Source: Legionellaceae bacterium
GTDB taxonomy: Bacteria > Pseudomonadota > Gammaproteobacteria > Legionellales > Legionellaceae
DNA length: 53,490 bases
Direction: 5' to 3'
Assembly (NCBI GenBank): GCA_029213075.1
Contig: JARGPO010000075.1
Coordinates: 1-53,490, forward strand
The translations under genes were made by a program, and so were the position numbers. Below, one piece after another: positions 46,255 to 53,490 of this stretch (the stretch's first letter is position 1; every line of letters begins with the position of its first letter). Under the pieces are notes generated by a model, which saw only the letters and a list, made by a program, of their open reading frames with translations, did not search any database and was not told the origin of the DNA.

Positions 46255-47022
46255 CTAAAAATTATCTTTAAGCTTTCTTAGGTATTTAAATACCTCATGT
46301 TGGCTATTTAAATTTAAACCAAAATGATTTTCTAAATACGAGGTTATTTGTTGAGAGTCACATCGCAAAAACGGGTTGAAAGTTTTTTCATCTTCAATTG
46401 TCGTTGGTAACGATGGTAAATTCGCTTTTCTTAAATGCCTAACTTCATCTATTTTTCTCTGAATATCAATATTACTTGGCTCTAATGTATGGGCAAACTG
46501 AAGATTACTCATCGTATACTCATGCGTACAGTATACTTTTGTTTTTTCTGGTAAATTCGCGATTTTTTGAATTGATGCATACATTTGCTCAGGACTACCC
46601 TCAAAAATTCGCCCACAACCTGCTGAAAATAAGGTGTCCCCACAAAAAAGTACTCCAGGTGAATAATATGCTATATGACCCAAGGTATGCCCTGGTATTT
46701 CTAATACCTCAAAAGAGCTATCTATAGACGGTAGTATAACCTTATCTCCTTCAGTCAACAAACAGGTAGAGCCCGTTATTTTCTCAGACTTAGGAGTATA
46801 AACATTTGGATGATACTCATCTATAAGATTTGAAACCCCTCCAATATGATCCATGTGATAATGTGTAATTAAAATATCAGTTAGAGTTAAGTTTTCAGAA
46901 TCTAGGAAACATTTCAATGGAGCGGCATCACCTGGATCAACCGCAACAACAGTTCTTGCTTCTTTATTAATAACTAACCAAATATAATTGTCATTGAAGA
47001 TTGCCAAGGGTGTAATATTCAT
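46255..47022 (-). CDS. gloB: Hydroxyacylglutathione hydrolase (glyoxalase II)
   Basis: It hydrolyses S-lactoylglutathione to lactate and glutathione, completing methylglyoxal detoxification. The metallo-beta-lactamase motif THYHMDHIGG has His54, His56, Asp58 and His59. The other ligands are in IPGHTLGH, LFCGDTLF and YCTHEYT. A C-terminal HAGH domain with FNPFLR follows. ATG 47022 fits the family start; GTG 47037 would add five residues. The 255 residues are normal. Confidence 0.95.
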   Translation of the reverse strand: MNITPLAIFNDNYIWLVINKEARTVVAVDPGDAAPLKCFLDSENLTLTDILITHYHMDHIGGVSNLIDEYHPNVYTPKSEKITGSTCLLTEGDKVILPSIDSSFEVLEIPGHTLGHIAYYSPGVLFCGDTLFSAGCGRIFEGSPEQMYASIQKIANLPEKTKVYCTHEYTMSNLQFAHTLEPSNIDIQRKIDEVRHLRKANLPSLPTTIEDEKTFNPFLRCDSQQITSYLENHFGLNLNSQHEVFKYLRKLKDNF

Positions 47023-47075
47023 AGTAAAAATACTCACTAAAATGCATAAACTACTTAGTTGTTAGTAATCATACT

Positions 47076-50000
47076 TCATTTAAAATATCGTTCTATACGT
47101 GCTAACAAATTATTAGAAATAGCCTTTTTAGAATTCTTTTTTTTCTCTCGCTCTTCTTCCCATTGCTGCAACAAAACATAAAATGATGGAACTAAAACAA
47201 CCGCAATACAAGTTGATGCAAGCATACCACTTGCTACCGCAATACCAATAGACTTCCGGGCATTTGCCCCCGCACCACTAGCAAGAACCAGAGGCATAAC
47301 CCCAAGAATAAAAGCAAAAGATGTCATGATAATAGGTCTAAACCTAGTTTTGGCACCAATCACTGCCGCCTCTAAAATTGACTTATTGTGTTCTACTCTT
47401 TGCTCACGAGCTACCTCAACAATTAAAATAGCATTCTTAGCCGACAGAGCAATTAAGAGTAGTATCCCTATCTGAGTATACATATTATTTGCAATGCCAA
47501 GTAAGAGTAAAATACCTGCCGTACCAAGTAATGCTAATGGTACGCTCAAAATAATAGATGATGGCAATATCCAACTTTCATATTGTCCAGCAAGAATGAA
47601 ATATACTAGAAGAAGTGATAATATAAAAATATAATAACTCAAATTACCAGCTACTTTTTCTTGATAAGCCGTACTCGTCCATTGAAAAGACAAGCCTTCT
47701 GGCAAATATTTTTGGGCAATTTCTTCAAGTACTTTGATACTTTGACCAGAACTATAACCGTTATTTGATGCTCCATTTACAAGACTTGAAGGGTATAAGT
47801 TATACATGGAGATTAGTGCAGGTCCTAAATTCTGATTTATATCTGTAATAGTTCCAAGAGGAACCATACTACCATCATGGTTTTTGACATAAAAATGCCG
47901 AACATCATCAGGTGTCATTCGTGACTCAGATTCAGCCTGGACGTATACTTGAAAAACCTGTCCAAATTTAGAAAATAAATTAACATACGATGAGCCTAGA
48001 TAAGTCTGAAGGGTATCAAAAGCATCCTGTAGTGTAACACCCAATGTTTCAGCTTTAGTTCTATTAATTGGGGCTGAGACTTGTGGCACTGAAGATCTAA
48101 ACGATGTTATTAACTGCATGAATTCAGGACGATCATTTGCTATTTTTATTATATTATCAGTCGCATCTTGTAGTTTCTGGTAGTTGAAACTACCGTCAAC
48201 AACCTCAATTTGCAATTGAAAACCTCCAGACAACCCAAGGCCTTGGATTGGTGGTGGTACGATAACCATAACCTTTGCGTCTATAGTTCTCTCAGCTATC
48301 TCATTTAGCTCGGTATATAAAGCCTTTAAATCTTGCGCCTTTCCTCTTTCAGCCCAACTTTTAAAGGTAACATATAACACTCCAGCATTAGCAAGATTAG
48401 CACTGTTATCTAAAAGAGATATCCCATCAATCCCAATAACGTTTGCAACACCACCAACTTTAGATACTTTTTCACCTAAGTTTTTAATTACACCTTCTGT
48501 TCGCTTTAATGTTGCTCCGTCAGGTAAAACAACATTTAAGACCATATAACCTTGATCTTCAATTGGTATAAATCCAGTAGGAATTCTAGTAAGAGCAAAA
48601 ATAGATAAGAATATTAATAAGAACCCAATAAGACAAACTGAACCACTGCGGTGAACAAGTTTGTCAATTAAGGAGGTGTACTTTTCCTCAATAGGATTAT
48701 ATATTCGATCAAATGTCCGATAGACAATATTCTTCTTGCGATTTAAATCAATTGGTTTGAGCCATAAAGCACACTGAGTGGGCTTTAATGTCACTGCATT
48801 AATAGCACTAATAAAAGCAGTTGCTGCAATTACTAAAGCAAATTGAGCATACATAGCCCCAGTCAATCCAGGCATAAAGCCTGCAGGTACAAAAACTGCC
48901 ATTAATACTAAAGTAATACCAATAATTGGGCCAATTAACTCACGCATTGCCTTAATAGATGCAGCCTTAGGTGGTGTACCTTTTTCAATATGATGCGTCA
49001 CACCCTCAACAATCACAATAGCATCATCTACAACAATACCAATAGCTAGAACTAATGCTAATAACGTCATTAAATTAATAGTATACCCTAGTGCTAACAT
49101 AGCAATAAAGGCACCAATTATGGTCACTGGTACTGTTGTAGCAGGAACCATCGTCGCTCGAAAATTTTGTAAAAATAAAAGTATTACAACTAAAACTAGA
49201 ATGCCTGCCTCAAACAAAGTTTTATATACTTCATGAACAGACTCTTTAACAAACATAGTGGTATTAAATGGTATACTGTACTCAATACCATCTGGAAACT
49301 TCTTGGACATTTTCTTTACGGTCTTGTGAACCAACTCTGAGACCTCTAAAGCATTTGCTCCTGGTAATTGATAGATCCCAATCGCAGCCGTAGGCTTACC
49401 ATTTAATCTCGCACTTTGGTTATAATTAGAAGATCCAAGTTCAACACGACCTACATCTCTAAGTCGAACAACTTTAGCACTAGAACTCATATTAGCAGTT
49501 TGATTTGGTTTCGTAGATAAAGTCTTAACAATTATATTTTCAAACTCAGCCGGTGTTGTAAGTTGCCCTGGAACATCAACTGTTAACTGGTAGGCGGCAT
49601 CACCAACCATTGGTGGTGAGCCAATTTGACCAGCAGAAATTTCTTTATTTTGATTTTTTATAGCCGATAAAACATCGGATGGATTAAGAGAATACGTGTA
49701 CATTTTCTTAGGATCTAACCAAACTCGCATCGCATATGATCCTGAGCCAAAGATAACGACACTCCCAACCCCCGCTAATCTTGACAGTTCATTTTGCATA
49801 TTTATAGTTGCGTAATTATTGAGAAATAAACCATCATATTTATTATTTTTAGAAGTAAGAGTAATAAACTCCAAGATTGCTGTTGATTTTTGTTGTACTT
49901 TAACACCTTGCTTTTGCACCGAATCTGGTAATTGCGCAAGTGCTGCTTGCACTCTATTTTGAACAAGCATCTGTGCTAAATTTAGATCCGTGCCAATCTC

Positions 50001-50285
50001 AAATGTAACAATCAAATTATATGCACCACTATTACTACTAGTAGACTGCATATACAACATATTCTCAGTACCATTAACTTGCTGCTCAATCGGTAGCGCA
50101 ACTGTTTTTATTAGGGTTTTTGCATCAGCCCCAGGATAACTCGTCGAAACTTGGATAGTTGGAGGAACTATTTCAGGATATTGTGCGATAGGCAAAATGC
50201 GAATTGCTACTATTCCAAGAAATACCAACATAAGCGCAATAACATTTGATAATATTGGTCGTTCAATAAAAAATTCAGAAATCAT
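47076..50285 (-). CDS. RND multidrug efflux transporter (HAE1 type)
   Basis: This is the inner-membrane proton-driven pump of a tripartite drug exporter. From ATG 50285 it has 1,069 residues, starting MISEFFIERPILSNVIALML as in AcrB/MexF. There are twelve TM segments and two large periplasmic loops. TM4 has the proton-relay acidic pair (GIVVDDAIVIVE), and TM10 contains the conserved Lys (LSAKNAILIVE). A longer frame to 50351 lies inside the adaptor gene and is not used. The start overlaps the adaptor gene end by 11 nt. Confidence 0.94.
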   Translation of the reverse strand: MISEFFIERPILSNVIALMLVFLGIVAIRILPIAQYPEIVPPTIQVSTSYPGADAKTLIKTVALPIEQQVNGTENMLYMQSTSSNSGAYNLIVTFEIGTDLNLAQMLVQNRVQAALAQLPDSVQKQGVKVQQKSTAILEFITLTSKNNKYDGLFLNNYATINMQNELSRLAGVGSVVIFGSGSYAMRVWLDPKKMYTYSLNPSDVLSAIKNQNKEISAGQIGSPPMVGDAAYQLTVDVPGQLTTPAEFENIIVKTLSTKPNQTANMSSSAKVVRLRDVGRVELGSSNYNQSARLNGKPTAAIGIYQLPGANALEVSELVHKTVKKMSKKFPDGIEYSIPFNTTMFVKESVHEVYKTLFEAGILVLVVILLFLQNFRATMVPATTVPVTIIGAFIAMLALGYTINLMTLLALVLAIGIVVDDAIVIVEGVTHHIEKGTPPKAASIKAMRELIGPIIGITLVLMAVFVPAGFMPGLTGAMYAQFALVIAATAFISAINAVTLKPTQCALWLKPIDLNRKKNIVYRTFDRIYNPIEEKYTSLIDKLVHRSGSVCLIGFLLIFLSIFALTRIPTGFIPIEDQGYMVLNVVLPDGATLKRTEGVIKNLGEKVSKVGGVANVIGIDGISLLDNSANLANAGVLYVTFKSWAERGKAQDLKALYTELNEIAERTIDAKVMVIVPPPIQGLGLSGGFQLQIEVVDGSFNYQKLQDATDNIIKIANDRPEFMQLITSFRSSVPQVSAPINRTKAETLGVTLQDAFDTLQTYLGSSYVNLFSKFGQVFQVYVQAESESRMTPDDVRHFYVKNHDGSMVPLGTITDINQNLGPALISMYNLYPSSLVNGASNNGYSSGQSIKVLEEIAQKYLPEGLSFQWTSTAYQEKVAGNLSYYIFILSLLLVYFILAGQYESWILPSSIILSVPLALLGTAGILLLLGIANNMYTQIGILLLIALSAKNAILIVEVAREQRVEHNKSILEAAVIGAKTRFRPIIMTSFAFILGVMPLVLASGAGANARKSIGIAVASGMLASTCIAVVLVPSFYVLLQQWEEEREKKKNSKKAISNNLLARIERYFK

Positions 50286-51441
50286 TGTTATTCTTCTCTT
50301 GTTGAACTGGAACGACTTGTCTGCCAGGGGTAGCATTATGCATACCTGCAACTATGATACTATCTTCTTTGGTGATACCCTTAACAATAACTCGTTGCCC
50401 CCTTTGTGATCCACCAAGCTCAACACGCACCTGCTTCACGATATTATCCGAGGTAACCGTATACACATAAGCCCCAGATTGATCGTATAAAATTGCCATA
50501 TCCGGGATAACAACACGAATTATAGGGTCAGATATTGGGACTCTAACTTGAACAAATAATCCTGGTAATAAGACATATTTAGGGTTTGATAATAAAGCTC
50601 TAAATTCTAAGGTTCCAGTTGAAGCGTTTAAACCTGTATTAACAAAATCGAGAGTACCTTTATGCAGAAATTTATTCTCTGACTGCATTTTAACCTTAAC
50701 GGGAATCCTTTTTATATTTTTAGGATCAAAATTACGCTTACGGGCAGCGGCTAAAATTTTAATTAAATCAAGCTCATTTAAATTAAAATATACGTAAATA
50801 GGATCTATTTGTTCAATAGTAGCTAACGTTGTTGGCTTTCCACTACCAACTAAATTGCCTACGTCCACAAGATGGCGACCAATTCTTCCTGTAAAAGGTG
50901 CTAAAACATGGGTGTAACTATAGTCAATTGATGCAAGTGTAACCTGGGAGCGAGCCTCACTAACAGACGCTTTAGCTTCAGCCGTTTTAGCCTCCCAAAG
51001 CTGAACGTTATTGAGAGATGTGGCATTTTTCTTATACATCCTTTTTTGACGATCATATTCAATTTGTGAATATTTATAAGAGGCCTTCTTTCCTGCTAGA
51101 TTTGCGACTGCGGCTTTTAACTTTTCCAAATATGGCTTAGGTTCAATTTGAAACAACTCTGTACCTTTATCAACAAAAGTACCATCTACAAACTCTATCT
51201 TCTCAAGAAATCCTTCAATCCTAGCTACCAAATCCACCGATTGAAAAGATACCATTGTACCTGTTTGAGTAATATACTCTCTCATTTTTTTCGATTGAGG
51301 CTTTTGAATTACGACATTTGGAAAAGGTACATTATCATCGTTATCTTGGAAGTATGGCTTCAACAATATATACAATACTAATCCTAAACAAACCAATGCC
51401 AACACAATTTTTATTTTATTTATTTTTATATCTATATTCAT
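50275..51441 (-). CDS. RND efflux periplasmic adaptor (membrane fusion protein)
   Basis: The 388-residue adaptor links the pump to the outer-membrane channel. An uncleaved N-terminal membrane anchor (about 10-28, KIVLALVCLGLVLYILLKPY) precedes the lipoyl/hairpin region with VDGTFVDKGTELFQIEPKPY. An alpha-hairpin of about 60 residues follows, with the second lipoyl half VLAPFTGRIGRHLVDVGNLV, then a beta-barrel and membrane-proximal domain. It is not a lipoprotein, unlike E. coli AcrA. It is 20 nt after the outer-membrane gene and overlaps the pump gene. Confidence 0.93.
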   Translation of the reverse strand: MNIDIKINKIKIVLALVCLGLVLYILLKPYFQDNDDNVPFPNVVIQKPQSKKMREYITQTGTMVSFQSVDLVARIEGFLEKIEFVDGTFVDKGTELFQIEPKPYLEKLKAAVANLAGKKASYKYSQIEYDRQKRMYKKNATSLNNVQLWEAKTAEAKASVSEARSQVTLASIDYSYTHVLAPFTGRIGRHLVDVGNLVGSGKPTTLATIEQIDPIYVYFNLNELDLIKILAAARKRNFDPKNIKRIPVKVKMQSENKFLHKGTLDFVNTGLNASTGTLEFRALLSNPKYVLLPGLFVQVRVPISDPIIRVVIPDMAILYDQSGAYVYTVTSDNIVKQVRVELGGSQRGQRVIVKGITKEDSIIVAGMHNATPGRQVVPVQQEKNNNDF

Positions 51442-51460
51442 TTTAGATCGCCAAAATTAA

Positions 51461-53029
51461 CTACCAGTTAGGTAAATACAGCTCTTCTAATTCTTTTAAC
51501 TTACTCTTAGGTGGTTGATGATTCTTTTGAAGAAGTAAATTACCCCAATTTGTTCGTTTAGCCATTTCCAATTTCACTTGATTAGAAACAATATCATTAC
51601 AACCACGGATTTGCCACCCACCGCCGAGAGAACGATATAATGCAACCAATGCTTTTGGAATATCTCCCTTAGCTGAGGTTAAAGAGGTTTGAACGGTCAG
51701 CTGCTGCCGCTCTGCATCTAAAACAGGGGTAAAATCAGACTCACCTTCACGGTATCTAATAATAGAAATATCTGTAGATTTGGTAGCAGAAAGATTAGAG
51801 ACGTTATAAAGTCTCGCAGCTTCCTTGCTTTGAACAAAATTAGTAATATTGTCCTGAACTTCTTGCTGAGCCTTTAACACAATGTTTTGATAATTTAATA
51901 GAGATTCTTGAAAAGCAGCATCTTGCTCGCGTACGGCATTAGTGATTCGTCCATAGTTTAATAATGGCCAAGCAAAGCTTGGACCAGCAAGTGCCATTCT
52001 ATTAGACCAATTAAATATTTCATTTAAAGATGAGCCATTAATCGTGTTCGCAGAAAGTGCGAAAGTACCCGATAACGATAATGCAGGAAATAGGGTTGCT
52101 TTTATAGCACCAATACCTTCTGACTGAGCAACTGCATTTAGACGTGCTTCATATACATCGGGTCTCTTTACTATGGCTTCAAGTGGAATACCAACGGCTA
52201 TATCTTTAGGTGCTATAGGAATACCATAACTTTTAGCAATCAAGGCCTCCACTTTGTCTGGTGTAACTCCAAGCAAGACTCCTAATGAATCTTTTGATTG
52301 CTGGAGATTTGCACGCAGAGATGGGAGCTGGGCTTTTGTCTTATAAAGCTCAGTCTTTGCAAGCTCCACATCAAGTAAGTTTGTTTCTCCTTCAACGTAT
52401 CTAGTTTTGGATATATTATATGCAACCTGCTGTACCTCAACATTTTTATTAGTGACTCGTATTTGCTCTTGTGTAGTTCTAATTGTGATGTAAACAGTGG
52501 CAATGTCAGCCGTCAAACTTACTAACGCGGCGTCGTATGCAGCATATGATGACAAGAATGAAGCGTCACTAGATAAAACTTTACGTCGATACTTTCCCCA
52601 AAAATCAAGCTCCCATCCAGCGGAGACTCCTAACATATTAGTCATAAATTCTGAGGGAAGAACAAATTGCAAAGACTGACCACCAACACGCTGATAAATT
52701 AGATTTCCGGTAAAATTCTGATTTTGAGGATATAGACCACCAACAGATTCAGCTAGTGCTGCTCGAGATTTTAGTACTCTAGTTGCCGCTGCCTGTAAAG
52801 ATAGATTATTTGTATATCCTAATTTAATGAGACAAACTAAAGTAGGATCTTTAAAAACCTCCCACCAATTAGCATTTTTAATAGCGCCACTATTAACACT
52901 CTTATCTGGTTGAATCCAGTTCTCCGCTATTCTCTTTTTAGGCTCTTTGTAATCTGGTCCAACCATCATACAAGAACTAACAAATAGAAGTAACGCAACA
53001 ATAATCAACTTAGAAGCAGGCGCTACCAT
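51461..53029 (-). CDS. Outer-membrane efflux channel lipoprotein (NodT/OprM type)
   Basis: The 522-residue TolC-like factor has a lipoprotein signal, VALLLFVSSC (Cys20), then MMVGPDYKEPKKRI, as in OprM-type channels. Two repeats of the outer-membrane factor domain follow, with helical regions such as LRANLQQSKDSLGVLLG and AQQEVQDNITNFVQSKEAAR. It is the first gene of the channel-adaptor-pump operon, an order different from mexAB-oprM. No regulator gene is next to it. Upstream, only transposon debris separates it from the window end. Confidence 0.92.
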   Translation of the reverse strand: MVAPASKLIIVALLLFVSSCMMVGPDYKEPKKRIAENWIQPDKSVNSGAIKNANWWEVFKDPTLVCLIKLGYTNNLSLQAAATRVLKSRAALAESVGGLYPQNQNFTGNLIYQRVGGQSLQFVLPSEFMTNMLGVSAGWELDFWGKYRRKVLSSDASFLSSYAAYDAALVSLTADIATVYITIRTTQEQIRVTNKNVEVQQVAYNISKTRYVEGETNLLDVELAKTELYKTKAQLPSLRANLQQSKDSLGVLLGVTPDKVEALIAKSYGIPIAPKDIAVGIPLEAIVKRPDVYEARLNAVAQSEGIGAIKATLFPALSLSGTFALSANTINGSSLNEIFNWSNRMALAGPSFAWPLLNYGRITNAVREQDAAFQESLLNYQNIVLKAQQEVQDNITNFVQSKEAARLYNVSNLSATKSTDISIIRYREGESDFTPVLDAERQQLTVQTSLTSAKGDIPKALVALYRSLGGGWQIRGCNDIVSNQVKLEMAKRTNWGNLLLQKNHQPPKSKLKELEELYLPNW

Positions 53030-53098
53030 GCAAATTGCCTAAAGAAAAATACGTATTTAAATAATCCCAGAATTAATGAGTAAAGTCCACTGGGTTTA

Positions 53099-53254
53099 GC
53101 CGTTCGAATAGTATTTATTCTAAATATCCACCTTAAACAATGGTGGATTGAAGAGTTCCATAAGTCTGTTAATAAAAATGCTAGCTTAGCTAAGTCCAAA
53201 ATAAATAAAGTAAGAACTCAATACAACCATATTCTTGCTTCTATGATTGCTTAA
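53099..53254 (+). pseudogene. C-terminal remnant of a DDE transposase
   Basis: From 53141 the plus strand reads WWIEEFHKSVNKNASLAKSK, then RTQYNHILASMIA and a stop at 53252-53254. This is the YREKE-like end of an IS4-type DDE transposase. No transposase sequence precedes it within the 70 bp to the efflux operon, so only the last 40 to 50 codons survive. Confidence 0.6.
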
Positions 53255-53299
53255 TGAAAGCTCTAATTTCTAAAGATTAAGACACACGTAAATCATTTT

Positions 53300-53490
53300 G
53301 GTAGTGACTCAGAATAGTTGTTGCTCATTATAAAGCGACTTCAAATTCATATCGATTAATAAACAATCCAATAACAATGTCATGCATTTTCTCTAGTTTT
53401 GAAAAGCAAATTGTTCTTCTTGCCAAACGTTTGATACGCGTGCGTAACGTTAAATGTTTTCTCTCAATTGCCTGGGTGTTACGTTTGCCA
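53300..53490. mobile_element. End of an IS1-family element, cut by the window edge
   Basis: ggtagtgactcagaatagtt at 53300-53319 resembles the IS1 terminal repeat (GGTAATGACTC type). It is followed inward by the 3' end of an IS1-type transposase on the minus strand. Only about 190 bp are in the window, so completeness is unknown. Confidence 0.75.
53328..53490 (-). CDS. IS1-family transposase (InsB-like), C-terminal part
   Basis: On the minus strand the visible 53 codons read NTQAIERKHLTLRTRIKRLA, then RRTICFSKLEKMHDIVIG and an ending INRYEFEVAL. This corresponds to the C-terminus of E. coli IS1 InsB (HTQRIERHNLNLRQHLARLG, then SLSFSKSVELHDKVIG). The start is beyond the right edge. The frame is open throughout the visible part. 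Confidence 0.85.
   Translation of the reverse strand, partial: GKRNTQAIERKHLTLRTRIKRLARRTICFSKLEKMHDIVIGLFINRYEFEVAL

Overview
The window looks like a chromosomal segment of an AT-rich gammaproteobacterium, probably host-associated. It carries pgsA followed by tRNA-Gly(GCC), tRNA-Cys(GCA) and tRNA-Leu(UAA), the order of E. coli pgsA-glyW-cysT-leuZ. Other familiar gammaproteobacterial blocks are hemA-prfA-prmC plus dksA, dprA-smg-topA, def-fmt-rsmB, rluC divergent from rne, and tkt-gap-pgk (the Francisella-like start of a glycolytic operon). Base composition, the host-membrane-like hairpin proteins and the gene content recall Francisella/Legionella relatives, but I cannot place it below class from sequence alone.

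Layout. 1-4.8 kb is an accessory block: a complete IS982-family element with 19-bp inverted ends, inserted into the 3' end of an alpha/beta-hydrolase-like gene, then a large protein with a C-terminal two-membrane-segment hairpin and a small protein 2 nt upstream of it (all minus strand). 5.0-8.7 kb is hemA-prfA-prmC-dksA. 8.67-8.91 kb is a repeat-like element. 8.96-9.3 kb is three tRNA genes. 9.36-11.5 kb is pgsA, a HAD phosphatase and rluC. 11.5-13.9 kb is a long rne leader and rne. 13.95-15.6 kb holds hairpins, an IS-end relic and two small two-TM hairpin proteins; the second has a very clear promoter, ribosome binding site and terminator. 15.7-21.8 kb is a tandem-GNAT protein, a FabF-like ketosynthase, lpxD and polA. 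21.8-26.2 kb (minus) is a cupin-like protein, oligopeptidase A and a multi-TM protein of unknown function. 26.4-31.3 kb is tkt-gap-pgk followed by two small genes. 31.3-31.6 kb has a 28-bp perfect inverted repeat, heptamer repeats and a decayed gene copy. 31.65-35.8 kb is a small lipoprotein, then topA, smg and dprA. 35.9-38.7 kb is def-fmt-rsmB. 38.85-45.7 kb is a surface-glycan-like block: membrane protein, pgi, GT4 glycosyltransferase, a YfhO-like membrane protein apparently broken by a frameshift in an A6 run, and a GDP-mannose dehydratase-like SDR. 45.6-47 kb is a Nudix hydrolase and gloB. 47-53 kb is a complete tripartite RND efflux operon. 53.1-53.5 kb holds two transposase remnants, the last an IS1 end.

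Most genes are housekeeping. The unexplained material is (i) several otherwise unrelated proteins sharing a paired hydrophobic hairpin, which I read as candidate host-membrane or secreted proteins, (ii) the split YfhO-like gene, (iii) the structured rne leader, (iv) the inverted-repeat element at 31.4 kb, and (v) an IS1 end just upstream of the efflux operon. No CRISPR array, restriction system, prophage or recognisable defence island is present.
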